This document shows positions 1-11,838 of a stretch of DNA of 60,000 bases, piece after piece. The DNA is from Membranipora membranacea (Eukaryota > Bryozoa > Gymnolaemata > Cheilostomatida > Membraniporidae): NCBI GenBank assembly GCA_914767715.1, contig OU612072.1, forward strand, positions 24,306,001-24,366,000, in the 5' to 3' direction. How positions within the stretch are numbered: position 1 is the first letter of the stretch; each line of letters opens with the position of its first letter. Position numbers and translations under genes: made by a program. Under the pieces are notes generated by a model, which saw only the letters and a program-made list of their open reading frames with translations, was not told the DNA's origin and ran no database searches.

Positions 1-1702
1 AGTCATGACAAGGATAAGTCTAAGCACAATGGAATCACGCGTGTTGGATTAATGAAGTTAGACACGATGAGTGAAGGCTGCCTTGATATTGATGTGCCTG
101 CATGGAAAGGTTTCAACAGAAGGCTCAATGTGACAATTACATCATCCCACAGCAAGATAAGCTACCAGCATGAGAAGAACCACTTCGCTTTATCAACTCT
201 AGACAAACAGTACATGGGTACCAGTGGGGAACAAAAGTACAGTTACCATGAGAAAAAGGTTGTTACAAGAGTCTATGAACAAATGTGGTGCTTAGTAAAA
301 TCACACTTCAGTTCGATGTTTACAGCATTGTCATTAATATTTTTGTGTCTCCATATTTCTTCAGCTCAATTTAATATTCTTTTGCTTTTAGAGACCTGTA
401 GGAGCTGCGGAGATAGAATATAAGCGAGTTGAGAGATGCATTGAAGGGCGGCAGTTGAGTGGTCGGAATGGAACTGTAGGAGCTGCAGAGATAGAATGTA
501 ACCAAGTTGAGAGATGCATTGAAGGGCGGCAGCCGAATGGGCGGAATGGAAAACAATCGGGCAACACATTACTACTGAACATTCATCGAATCAGAACGAG
601 GCTTTACAGGAAGTATGTGTCAACAGAGACAAATGCATCAAAAACGACAGGCGCATCAAAAGCGACAGGCGCGTCAAAGACGACAGGCGCGTCAAAGAAC
701 AGTTCAAACTTATGTTTGTCTGTAGAAAATGAGCTCAAGGATATAGACGCTACATTTGCTTTTGTGTTCGAAGGCCACCTTACCAATATAGATCTTCCAG
801 AAATGAGCTATCAAGATCCGCTTACTTGCTGGTCTAGTAGGGTTTATGAGATTAACAATCTAGCAGTAGAGTCCGCTGTACAAGAGTACTGGGGGAAAAT
901 CCCAAATGACTTCAATGGAAACATGGCTCATTTTAAGCCTTTCCTAGAGTTAACAACGGACAAGTTTGAGGATGTGGAGATGGTGTTTAAAGGTGGCAAT
1001 GCTTCTATAAATTATGATTTCTATCGAGATTGCAGACAAGGTGTTCTGCTCAATATGTGGAGCCATGGTACTCGCACAAGAGCTCTGCATAGCCAGATAC
1101 TGGAAACACAAGAAGGAGCATCTCACATGGATGAAATCACCGAAAACCACTGTTCAAAAATGCCACTCATGGATCAGGACTGTGTCAAGAAAATGGTAGA
1201 CGCTCTTCAGCTACACGCTAAGCTGCCCACATCCTTTAGATATCCAACTATGGGTTTTTCCCACAGACTACTACCACCACCTAATCGAGTAGGGTATCTA
1301 AGTAGAGATAGACAGCCCTTGCCCTTGAAAGGATGTCTCGTAAGGAACACCAGTGATCGAGCACATCTAAAATGCACACAGGAAAATGAGGCTGCTGTAT
1401 GTCTTGATAATAGGGCTTTACAAGAGATCATCACAATACATAGAACTGCGCAAAGTTCAAGAATACCATCTAGCAGGGTTATGTCAGCCGAAAAGAGTGC
1501 AAAGACGACCAGGAGGCTGGACAACTCGTCAAGAATGCTTTGCCAGGACTTATCAGAGCAGATGATGGAGCAGAAAGATCAAAAAATTGCAGGCAATGGG
1601 TTTGTCAGCAACAAGGAAGATACTGCATGTGACAACAGGAACACCTCACCAGAACATATCGATATGGATGATACAGCAGAACATGAAAACACTGCAACTT
1701 AG
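1..1702 (+). CDS. Unrecognised protein gene, last two exons (5' end outside window)
   Basis: Two exons fit together in phase. Exon 1 (1-294) is open from the window edge and ends at TTA|GTAAAA. The intron (295-391) ends in a pyrimidine-rich tract and TTTTAG. Exon 2 (392-1702) starts in phase 0 and stops with TAG. The visible protein is about 534 residues. The start of exon 2 holds a tandem duplication of 26 residues (GAAEIEYKRVERCIEGRQ followed by GAAEIECNQVERCIEGRQ), then a short Thr/Gly/Ala/Ser/Lys repeat (TGASK). The middle has ordinary globular composition, for example SFRYPTMGFSHRLLPPPNR. The C-terminus is polar and acidic. There is no signal peptide, membrane segment or family motif I recognise. 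AATAAA lies at about 1868. It could be a fast-evolving host gene or a transposon accessory gene; function unknown. Confidence 0.55.
396..551 (+). repeat. 78-bp in-frame tandem duplication in the left-edge gene
   Basis: Two adjacent 78-bp units (396-473 and 474-551) differ at only a few bases and keep the frame, so the protein gains a second 26-residue block. About 80 bp downstream, at 631-698, an 18-bp unit encoding K-T/A-T-G-A-S repeats three to four times. Both look like recent slippage or unequal exchange in a disordered region. Confidence 0.85.
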
Positions 1703-3354
1703 CGATGGAACAGAGGAACATGTGATATAATCAAGCCTAATGCATAGCAAGCAACACCTAACCAGAGCTTAAACAAATGGAAGAAACTATAGGCAGTCCT
1801 CAAATATCATCTCATAAGGAAACATCATTCAACATCCTGCAATTCTTAATGGTACAAAGGAAAGCCAAATAAAATTGTCCAAATGGTAACAAAATTCGAA
1901 CACATTCTAAGCCCATAGAACAGCAATTGATATACCAAGGCACCATCAGCATATTGATGATGTGTTATCCAGCTCGGATGTGAGTGGTATTTACAGTAAA
2001 TACTTTCTATAATCAGAATATTTTTATTTTATATTATCCTTTTTGTTTTATTTTTACAATTCAACTTTAGATATCGATGTTATATTTATCAACTTGACAG
2101 ATATGTTCTTGAAATTAGAGCTGCAATCATAACTGTATCATTTGTAATAGCTTTACATTAGTTTCTTTCAAGTTTTGTGTATGACATTTCTTATTTTCAG
2201 ATTCTTTTTGATTTCAGCTGCATCATATTAATCATTGAGTTATAATTTACTTTGCATATCCAAGATTGACTTAGTATTTTCTTTAACTTAGTTTTATTAA
2301 AAATAAATTTTTCTATCACAATTGGTATCTCCATGATAATCAGAAACCTCCTGGGAAAGGGGACGACTAATACATCATTGGGCGAATATAATTAGGTTAG
2401 CAGGTGCGAATCACAGACAGGGTGAGCTGCAAAACCTTTTCCAAGGTTACTAACAAGAGAGAACAATTGCTAAGTTAATAGATTAGGACTAAATAGCTGA
2501 TAATTCAACTCACAATTAAGTTCAAGGATACATAAGGGAACTACGATGATTACTTAAGAGTATCAGCAATAAGGACACAATAATGCCATAAAATAAGTTT
2601 TCATGGGGATGACGAACTTTCATTTTTTTATCACAATTGGCACCTCAATGATGATCGGAATTACTTATTTGGTTTTGGTGTCAACCCATAATAGGAACAT
2701 TTATAGCTGCTCCAACACGTTGCTCTGCCTCTGAGTTTCAGAATGACAGAAACACAATATGAAATAATCTTCAGGTGTGATCAAAACTGGTATTGATCAT
2801 CATGAGATTAACAAGCTACCAACTTATCGATGTTAAACTCTGTCTTTAGATAGAAACACTATGAATATTTGTTTATAAATGAAATATGTGTAAATAATGC
2901 CAACCAGGACAGTAGAACACCTGTACATAGCCCATATTGACATGATTCTCACATTTCTTGGTTAATTAAATGTATCTCGGCCTCAAGTTGTTAAGGACTT
3001 ACCTAATCACTGTCGTATACCTGTGATCCTATTATTAATTAGAAGTAATCCCACTTTGCCCAACCTGTCTATTCACATAATTGAGCTCAGCATACAAAGT
3101 TTGTACATACATACTCAAGAGAGAAGCTTTAGAGAAGTAGTATCTAGGATGACTTCAATCAAAAATTGAATGTATTGAAACATCAGAAATTTTACTAACC
3201 TTACTGACATTTTACGGAATTTTTATGCCTGTATACTTTTATTTCAAGCAAGAAAAATCGTGCCTCTAGTGCAAGCCTTCGGACACTTGCTATTTCAATT
3301 ACTATATACGGTCCAAACTCAATACGACAGGCTTTAATTTCAAATTGACAGGGA
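1703..3354. other. Non-coding spacer
   Basis: AT-rich sequence with no supported exon. A motif around TCACAATTGGTATCTCCATG at 2316-2348 recurs in altered form at 2628-2660, suggesting an old local duplication about 310 bp apart. Confidence 0.5.
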
Positions 3355-3830
3355 CGAAGTTATTGAGAGGATGTATCAAAGGAGGATGCATTATTCTTCT
3401 ACTGGTACTTTAATCAACCCACAGTACGGATTCATGTTGTGAACCAAATTTCAGCCAGGGATATTCATCAAAGAATTGATTAATTAAACGATTTAAATCC
3501 CAAGACACGCACAGGAAGGCTTGACATTATCACATTTCAAACTAGGATTATCTGGGGGAACAAAAACAGTTAAATATGTTTGAAGTTTTGTTAGGTAAAG
3601 TTATTAAATGGGTGGGTTAAAGGAGGCTGTATTATTAATCATTGATATGAACAAATTATGTTCCAGGGATACTCACCAAACAATTGAACAAGATTTTTTT
3701 CCTAAGAAACAAACAAGAACATGATACTTGACATTCACATTCTAAACAAGCATTGATTGAGGAATCAACATCATTTAAAACTTATTGAAGATTATTTTAA
3801 TATGGATTATTCAACAAATCAATCACTGTC
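3355..3830. repeat. Diverged ~240-bp tandem duplication
   Basis: Landmarks repeat in the same order: AAGTTATT, AAAGGAGG followed by TATTATT, CAGGGATA followed by TCA then AAA/CAA and ATTGA, then TTGACATT and AACAAG-like ends. Unit 1 is about 3355-3595 and unit 2 about 3596-3830. The units have diverged by substitutions and small indels. No coding sense is seen. Confidence 0.5.
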
Positions 3831-3914
3831 TCTCAAGCCTTATATTTAAAAATGGGATGGGCAGAGCAACTGATTTCAGCAAATTAAATGGTACTTTCAA
3901 ATTTCAACTCTCCC

Positions 3915-4046
3915 TCAAAGTACATCGGGATCAGCATCAATAATCGATTCACTGTCAGGCTTTTTCGCAATTCTATTGGATGTGGTGTTTGAGGTCCTAG
4001 AGCTGGTGCTTGCAGGAGTACCCTTCTCGACAGGGACATCCGACAT
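3915..4046 (-). CDS. Small 43-codon ORF, hypothetical
   Basis: An ATG-to-TGA frame of 43 residues starting MSDVPVEKGTPASTSS. It is Ser/Thr-rich in the first half, has a basic IAKKP step, and is acidic at the end (DSESIIDADPDVL). The composition is typical of a soluble disordered segment rather than random AT-rich DNA, and no in-frame stop interrupts it. No splice sites clearly extend it and no family is recognised. It could be a short protein, a terminal exon of a minus-strand gene, or chance. Confidence 0.3.
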   Translation of the reverse strand: MSDVPVEKGTPASTSSRTSNTTSNRIAKKPDSESIIDADPDVL

Positions 4047-5578
4047 GACAAATTAACCAGAAAATTTGATAAAATTCTGAGCCATTACAACCCTGTGATT
4101 GCCTACGCTGTTGTCAAAGGAGCTTGCATTGCGTTACAGGTATAGTTAGCTTCAGTGGTCTGGAATTAGCATTCAAATTCTAAGAACAACTAAAACCTTG
4201 GTTGTTGGGTAGTGTATTCGGAGTTGTTTGCACTTTAATGACAAAGTTATCTCTCTTGTCACGTAGCTATTTTTCATCAATCACTTTGCTTTTGTGAACG
4301 AGAGTGGCAAGTCATGCTATTATTCTTATTGTGAAGATGGAGATTTTATAATTAAACTCCAATCTTTTACCATATCTACACTACACTAGTCTGGTCTTCA
4401 CACCTGCTCTTTTCTGTAATAGCATCACACGACGTAAGTTATTTTAATAAGTAAAGTAGTCTATATGTTAATATCGCATTGCTCGATCTGACCTCGCTAC
4501 TTGTATAACTTGGCAATTTTATATTAATTGACAATTAGGCTACTGGCTAAATATTTTCTTTTCTTTTTTCCTTTTTTGGCACTTTGTTCACGCGTATGCA
4601 TTGTCAGTTTGGAATGTCAGTTACTAGAGTAATACTTTTATAGGGATTCGTTATACCCGTCTGCCCAGCTCGACTATATTCTAAAGTCCCGGCACCGAGA
4701 TGTGTAATAGACACATTTAAGTTGTAAGTGCATTTCCATTTTTTCTTGTGAACAAAACATTGACGTATTACAATGTATGAATGAGAAACTGTATTTGATG
4801 TAATTACTAATTAATTACGTTCCATTTGATATAACTCTATTATAACGATAGTAATAGTTTCTGTCCAATATTATAGACGATGCCGGTATCAGACAAATTT
4901 AATACTTGTATACTTTAATCTCAGTTCAAGTCGGATCGGAAAATTAATTGTAAGTTTAAATTGATGATCATTTTTGTTATGTATATTTCTTCACGTATTT
5001 TAATGTCAGGCTTATGCGTTTTATGTAATGTTCACTATAATTCTCATAATATGTAGCTGGCATGACTAATGCATTGTTTTGTTATTCACAGAGCACGATT
5101 TCAACAATAAGAATATTAACAACAAATGAAAAGCATTCTATTGTTCGGTTGCTGATAATCATTCCTGACCTGGTCCGAGTACAGGTAGTCAGGGCAACAT
5201 CGGGTTATAACGATACCAGGGTACAAAAACTTAAAAAGGTGTGTTGGAGATGTCATTTGCACATGCCATCATGACAATGGTGTTGTCCTGATAGATATAG
5301 TGCTATAATGGAAGGAAGATTATGATTGCAACTATATCAGGTTAGTGATTTGGATGTCATCCATCCCTTGATCAGACTGTCTTCCAAATTTTACCATTCA
5401 AATGAAAAATGATAATTTCAAAGTACACTGAACACTGAGATGAAATCTAAAATTGTTTTCATTCCAAATTCATTTGTTAATTATAAGTCAAAGGAAATCG
5501 CTAGCTTTCGACCCCAAATTCATCTAAAGTTGCGCATTAAACGTATTTTAAACTATCAAACTCTTCCCACATCCGGCT
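4047..5578. other. Spacer with one weak exon candidate
   Basis: Mostly AT-rich and featureless. The only coding-like object is 5092-5184 (+): 93 bp, open, phase 0 at both ends, with acceptor TTGTTATTCACAG and donor ACAG|GTAGTC. Its peptide starts STISTIRILTTNEKHS. Nothing recognisable flanks it. Confidence 0.25.
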
Positions 5579-6765
5579 TTGTCTTTTAACTTAAGTTGCA
5601 GAACTCCTAGTGGAAAATTGCGTCAGAATCACCTTCTCCTTCCCCTTCAGTCTATCCGGATCTTTCGCCATCTTGCCAGCCTCCGCCCACGACTCGACGT
5701 AGTGTTCATTCATCTGCTTAAGCGCTGTTCTCCGCCAAGTCTTTTTCGGTCGCCCTCTCTTTCTGGTGCCCTAAGGGGCACACCCGTGACTGGTGTGAGG
5801 GAGAGATTCCTTCCTCCTTAGGCCGTGCCCTAGGTTCCTCCATCTTCGAACTTCTATGAGCTGTGAGACTGGTTTCTACTTGCTGCGTTCACACACGTCA
5901 AAGTTGGAAGTTTTGGACCACAATAATATATTTTCAATATCCGACGGCAGGAGTTCATGTGAAATACCTCCAGTTTATTCATATCCACATTGGTCATTCG
6001 CCATGTTTCACATCCAGAGAGGAGCACAGACACCACGTTCGTGTTGTAGGGTTTGAACTTGAGATGGATGCTCATACTTCTTGATCTCCGCACCTTGCTC
6101 AGTCCTTAAAAGGCGGTAGTTTCAGAGTTGATGCGATTCTTGACATCTGCTGCTGCACCACCAAATGCATCAATTTTCGCACCTAGATACAAAAAGTTTT
6201 CTACAAACTCGAGTGACTTGTTGCTGACTGTGAAATTGGTGTTAAATGCAGGGCCCATTCAATATAGATGAATCATCAAAACTTTTGTCTTTTGCCCATT
6301 TATGTGCAATCCCGCTTTACTTGCTGTTGTTATGAGCTTGTCTGTAACGGTTTGCATGCCTCCATGTCTTGTAGAAAATAGGGCAATATTGTCTGTATAA
6401 GCTAGATAATTCAGCTCGGCTGGAAGATTCCAGTTCAGTCCAGTTCGATGTGTCGCTCGTACTTGCTTCATTATGTAGTATGTAGCCATGATAAATAACT
6501 GAGGTGAGATTACACTGCCCTGTCAAACTCCTGATTTTACTTTGAAATACACATCCTCTGCTCCGCCCTACATTTTACAAGCATACCCCGTGTAGAACGC
6601 CTGTATCAGTAATAATTTCAATGATATTTGAATAGGGATGATTATGAAATTGAGTAATAGTTTTCAGAGCCTTTTGGAACTTAAGGTGTGGTCTAAAATT
6701 TGCTGATCGTGTGATATTAGATAAAAGTGGAGCAGAATGATCAATTATAATCACAATCATCAAGA
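5579..6765 (-). pseudogene. Decayed non-LTR retrotransposon, reverse transcriptase and C-terminal end
   Basis: Reading the minus strand gives successive blocks of the endonuclease/reverse-transcriptase LINE type common in invertebrates (RTE-like). First comes a VKSG..QGSVISPQLF motif. Then a degraded active-site block, LAYTDNIALFS, where the family has YADD. Next is the KAGLHINGQKTKV strand, FLYLGAKID, then VLLSGCETWRMT and RRILKIY in the thumb. At the C-terminus is a basic GRPKKTW-like segment and a tail ending QFSTRSSAT. The blocks fall in different frames with stops between, so it is a dead copy. The 5' endonuclease half is absent. Confidence 0.8.
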
Positions 6766-7304
6766 TGAAGAATTATGATATGTATGGTAGGGATGGTTGA
6801 AGTTTAAGGCTGAACATATAGTTTCCCAGTCTGCGAACCAGCGTCTGATAACCCGACTGGTACAAGGAAATACAGGGCTGACCACGTTTGACACTTATCA
6901 GCCTTGGTAAATATGGGCTCATGTTGATAAGATTGTTTGTAGGTAATCGAAAGCACCTGAGTTATATATTCCATGTTTATTCTGGAGAAGAATAAGTCCT
7001 TAGGACTAGTACCCAGAAAACAGAAAAATTGATAAAAATATGGTGTGGAATTAAAAAGACATGTAACTAAAAATCAAGAACAATGACAGGTAAAATTACA
7101 AAGTACACACAGGCATAAATTAGCAGTAAAAGATTACACAAGTTAATACACAATAGCTAGGAAAAGAAAAGTTAGAACAATGTAGCAGTAGGCCAAATTG
7201 AAATGATGAGAACTGACTCATTAATTGATAAGTTTGAGGACATGGCTCTGAGTGGCATTTTTGAATGAAGCAAGGGATTGACTCAGCTTAACATGATCGG
7301 GTAA
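6766..7304. other. Spacer / probable LINE 3' untranslated sequence
   Basis: No coding signal. It lies directly downstream (minus sense) of the reverse transcriptase frame ending at 7305, so 6950-7304 is likely that element's 3' untranslated region. Confidence 0.35.
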
Positions 7305-8970
7305 TTAGTTAAACTTCTGAGCACCGAAATTAGCTAAAGCAAATCTAAAATTCTCCTTGGATAGTCTAAACCCGGAAATTTTAGCAAGCGGAGTTTCACT
7401 AGTTAATTTCTCGGGGAGCAGATTGGTATCAATTATTGGGACTAAACTATTAACAATTTTATAAAACATCAGCAGATACAAATATTCAAAACGCAAAGTG
7501 AAAACAGGGATTTTGTAGGTCTTTTGAGTATTATCTTTAGAACTGTTATAGTCTATAATTTTCAAACATCTATTCTCAATATTTAAAAATTCTTTTTTGT
7601 TATAGTTGTTTGTTGTAAATAAAACAGGAGAGCTGTATTCCAGATTAGAACGTATAAGTCCAATGTACCAAAGCTTGGCTAAATTAGGTGTCAGGGGTTT
7701 TCTATTACGTTGAAAGTTGGTGACTATTAGATAATGTTTTTGTTCAATTTTACTGGTATGAGATTTAAAATTCAATTTGTTATCAAGAATCACACCTAAG
7801 TACTTAATTTTGTCTGATTGTTTGAAAATGAGATTGTTAAATTTAAGTTCCGGAGGTTTTATTGGAAATGGTCATGACATCCGTTTTACCGCTGTTAAGA
7901 ACAAGGCAATTTTCACTGTACCAACTGGTTGCTTGATGGATGCTTTTTTCCATAAGTTTTGTTGAAATGTCTGGGTTTTTCCCACTGGGGACTAGTAGGC
8001 ACTCATCAGCATATATATAACTAGAACTGATAAGATCAGAGACCACCGAAAAGAAGCAAAGCTCAGTTGGACAGATCATAGCTTAGTTCACTGGTCAGAG
8101 TGATGTTTAATCAGGGAGGGTGGGATATATGGAGATTGCACTCAACGTTTTTTGTTAACAATCATAGGCACTGTTGAAAAGTTGTCCTCTCATATGTACA
8201 CAATAGCTCATACAATAGTTTACACAAGGGAGGTAACTCTATATTAAGAATCCATTGAGAAAACTAAAAATTTATAACAGATATTCAGAAGAGAGAGATA
8301 TATCTACATTAAATATACATGAGTGAGGTTTCTTAATTTAAATGCCAATTAAGTCATAAATAAAGCTAAATACCTTACAGAAAAGTGCAACATTTGATAA
8401 AAGTAAATCGATTGTAGTATTTGAATTTTTCAAACATCTAGCATACTCTCTAACGAGCTGTTCATATTGATGAAGTCTCATTAGGGTTTCAACATTTTCC
8501 TTAGCTTGTGATTTACCGGACCAGTCAATGTTAAAATCACCTATAATTACAGATGGCTTTTGTAAATTGTGAGCATCCATTAGGTTTTCAAAATTACAGG
8601 AAACATAGGTGCTTGCAACACAAGGTGGATTGTAAACAAGGACTAAACATAATCTAGATTCAGCGATAACAATTTTGATGCATAGAACTTCGGTCCCACC
8701 ACATGGAGCCAAATCAACTTTATCGAATTTTATGTTTTGTTTAACATAAACAGCCAGTCCGCCACCACGTGAAGTCAAACCCCTATCATTACGAATCAAT
8801 ACATAACCAGGTAGCTGAAAATTGCTGTCATAATGAGAGCCATTAAACCAAGTTTCCGAAAAAACAGATTATGTCATTATTGACCAAATCAGGAGTCTGA
8901 ACTCATCAAAATGTTTAGGTAAAGATCTTATAATATTTAGATGGACAATACTTAACATTCAGAATGATGC
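7305..8970 (-). pseudogene. Decayed non-LTR retrotransposon with AP endonuclease and RT pieces
   Basis: The 5' half (about 8970-8338) is an apurinic endonuclease domain. It reads HFDEFRLLI, SETWFNGSHYDSNFQLPGY, then RNDRGLTSRGGGLAVYVK, then VIIGDFNIDW with the catalytic GDFN, and TTIDLLLSN. After a gap at 8080-8338 the reverse transcriptase resumes beyond its early motifs: YADECLLVPSGK, ENCLVLNSGKTDVM, a short stretch leading to ILDNKLNFKSHTSKI, and a thumb/C-terminal segment ending NFGAQKFN. Order and motifs fit the CR1/Jockey group. The core fingers and palm motifs are missing, so this is an internally deleted, frameshifted copy. Confidence 0.85.
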
Positions 8971-9634
8971 GACCATCTGGTAACAAGCTTTTCAGAGTTT
9001 GGCCTAGCCGGATGTGCTCTGTTGTTTGCGAGGTCTTAGTATAGGTGCTGACTGATTGGTTACAGACATAGAGTTCTCCTGAAGATTGTCGAGATCATTT
9101 ACATATGTGATAAGGATGCAGTTGGCTCTTTCATATGTTCCAAATGTGCTCACTAAAAACAAGCGATAATATCATGTATGAAAGGTTAAAGCAAAATATA
9201 GTCTGGCAGCTGGTTCTGCAGTTGTATTGCAGTATGTTTACACTCGAAGCAGTCATAGCACCTCGAAATGAAATTTTTGCCCATTGCTCATATATGTAGT
9301 ATTCATGTCTATGTACTGTACAAGCCCATGAGCTTCCACTTCGCTTACTTACTATAATTTACTAATTTTGTCCACATGAATTAGTGATAAGTATATTTTT
9401 AACTAATATTTTATTATATTGGGTAACAATATTTATCAATCCTTCTTGGGAAATAAAACTTTTACTGCTCTCTAAAATTGATAGATGAGGTGGCATATTG
9501 GGCTTTTTAATATTGTATTGGTGATCATGTCTTATAGTTATTGCCACACATGTATGTGATGTGAAATGATAATGTTCTTATATAACTTTCAATACCTTAA
9601 AGCGGGAAAAACTTGCAAGCAGGCACTCTATAAA
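8971..9634. other. Spacer
   Basis: AT-rich, no supported feature. It separates the LINE from the stop codon of the decarboxylase-like gene. Confidence 0.4.
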
Positions 9635-9894
9635 CTAGGTCACTTTGTACAAAGTCTCCTCAATGATAAAATCGGTGGCAGCTTCCTGTATTATCATCCA
9701 ATCACGATTCAGATCTTCTCCGGTTGTATGTGGTGATGTCACACAAAACCTAAATGACAAGTAAAAAGTACAGGCAAACACACGGACCACCTCATGTGAT
9801 TTCATATACTATAAGATAGCTGTCAACTGATAACTGTAACATCTTATAAATAAATGTGGATTAAAATTGCAAGTTTGTCTGTGTCCGAAGACTG

Positions 9895-10085
9895 AGAAAT
9901 AAAGGTGCCTTAAAGGGGCGGCCACGTGTTATGCGCCAAGATGCTTTCAGTCTGCCGGCAGGTCAGAGCACACCTGGGGCATCAATTGAGCCCAGTAGTC
10001 AGTAGACTGCAGCAGAATTCAAACCTGAGATCCCCAACGCTTGCGCATTAGAGGGCAGGCGCTCTAACCAACTGCGATACCATCT
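9895..10085 (-). repeat. tRNA-derived SINE in the last decarboxylase intron
   Basis: The minus strand has an A-box-like TATCGCAGTTGGTTAGAGCG and, about 40 bp on, a B-box-like GGTTTGAATTC, the layout of a tRNA-headed SINE. A GC-richer body follows, reading towards 9895. It lies between exons 9 and 10 and is a bystander. Confidence 0.65.
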
Positions 10086-10536
10086 ACTCAGCTTTAATTG
10101 GAATTCAGAATAAAACTACATCTAAAAAACGCATATCAATTGTTCCTAAACGATCATAATTTATGCTGAAAATAATGTCCTACCTGATAACATACACTCC
10201 TTTCAGTGAGGCAAGAACCACATGAATCCTTGATCAGGTTCTTCAGCAATTTTTCTGTTCTGTTCACACCTTCCTTCAGTCTGAACACAATCAGTCCAAG
10301 ATGACGCGGAGCAACAACCTCGAATCTGCCATCAGCTAAGACTTTATTCTCAAAATACTTTGCTAGCTCTATTGTCTCCAACAAAGGAAAGATCATTGTG
10401 AGATGTTCATATGTATATGACATTTCATCAAGGAAACTGGAACAAATTCATTGATGAAAAAATAACATCAACATATTATCATGGGATCCAATGCAATACA
10501 TACCTAAAACATAAAATAGTGTCATACATATTAGTT

Positions 10537-11838
10537 AGCCTGGGGAGGCTTCGGAGGTAGGAGGGCGGGGGAGAGACAGCCTGGGTAAATCTGTTGTGAA
10601 CTCTTTACTACTCTTCACAGACCTGTCTGTCATTTTAATAATTTCGTATTTACGATAAGAGCCAAATAATTGTATGTCTCTGCTAGTTTGACCAAGGAGT
10701 AGTCCTTGGTTCGACTTCTTACGAAAGTGCGCAACCTAGGTGTTGTTATGGATTCCAAGTTGACATTTGATAGTCATATTAGAGAATTAAGAAAGTCCTG
10801 TTTTTTTCCAACTACGCAGATTAAAGGCTATCAGACAATTCACACCGTCACATCATTTTGCCACACTCATTCATAGTTTCATCACATCTCGCATCGATTT
10901 CTGCGACTCCATCTATTTCTCCCTCCCAGACTTTGCCTGCAATCAAATTTATTCAAACTATCCAAAACAGCTGCGCAAAATGCCTCACTGGTGCACGGCG
11001 ATTCGACTCTGCCACCGCTGCACTTAAGTCACTCCACTGGCTTCCTATCAAAGCCAGAGCTCAATCTAAAATTCTACTTTTTGCGTACAAGATCTATCAT
11101 AACTCTCCTGATACGCCATCTTATTTCATCAATCAATTCTACATTCCTGAACCTCGCCCTGTCACTAGAAGCAGCTCAAAAATCATCCTCGCATCCCATC
11201 ACACCTCTCGCTTGGCCACATTGGGTGGAAAATCCCTACCATCATCACTCGTAACCCTCTGGAATTCCCTGCCCCCTGATTTGCAGCTGTTGCCGAGCCT
11301 TACCGGTTTTAAGTCCGCTTCTAAAACGTATTTATTTAGGTTGTACTTTAAGTAATTAGATTTTATTTTATAGATTTATATAGCAGTATCAGAATTATGT
11401 TTTAATTTTATCCTCATGCACATATTTTATCAATTTTATTTCACCTTTATTTTAGTGGTTTTAATGTAATAACGCTTAGAAATTTTTGCTCTGCAATTTT
11501 ATCAAGCGTTTCAAAAATAAACTTTATTATTATTATTTTTATTATTCCACTTCTTATTCTATTCATGTGATTCCTTGTTCATTAGGCATGCTTTACTGTT
11601 TGTAAAATTACTACTCACTCAGTCTCAGCTAGAAGAGACTGGTTAGAGTGAAGAAGATTTATTTAAATTCAGCATTGTGATCACATGACCAATAGACCAT
11701 AGAATCAAATCAGACAAGGTTTAATTTAATCCGAACTCACAACTATTGCAATTGAGTTGTCGTCTCCTGTCAAACGGATTTACCAAGGCTGTCCCCCATC
11801 ATCCCGCCCTCGACAGCCTGCCCAGGCCACGTGTCAAT
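10537..11838. repeat. Inverted-repeat pair flanking a LINE in a decarboxylase intron
   Basis: About 60 bp at 10537-10605 (starting AGCCTGGGGAGGCTTCGGAG) reappears inverted at 11772-11838. Shared landmarks are GCCTGGG, AGGCT, GAGGGCGGG, GACAGCCT and GGTAAATC. Both copies are GC-rich against AT-rich surroundings. The pair could be terminal inverted repeats of a ~1.3-kb element that later received the LINE, or two copies of one short repeat in opposite orientation. Confidence 0.55.
10724..11545 (+). pseudogene. L2/CR1-like LINE, 5'-truncated 3' end
   Basis: Starts within the reverse transcriptase with VRNLGVVMDSKLTFDSHI, then (other frame) LIHSFITSRIDFCDSIYFSL. A 165-codon ORF (10858-11355) then carries QNSCAKCLTGARRF, LKSLHWLPIKARAQSKILLF, VTLWNSLPPDLQ and FKSASKTYLFRLYF, all characteristic of the L2/CR1 C-terminus. 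It ends in a short untranslated region and an (ATT)n tail. Two frameshifts show it is dead. It lies in the intron between decarboxylase exons 8 and 9, on the opposite strand. Confidence 0.88.

Noticed and set aside
1207-1524. 105-codon minus-strand ORF
   Set aside because: Antisense shadow of the left-edge gene; no motif of its own.
5579-6084. Plus-strand ORFs over the LINE at 5.6-6.1 kb
   Set aside because: The minus strand reads recognisable LINE C-terminal motifs through the same bases.
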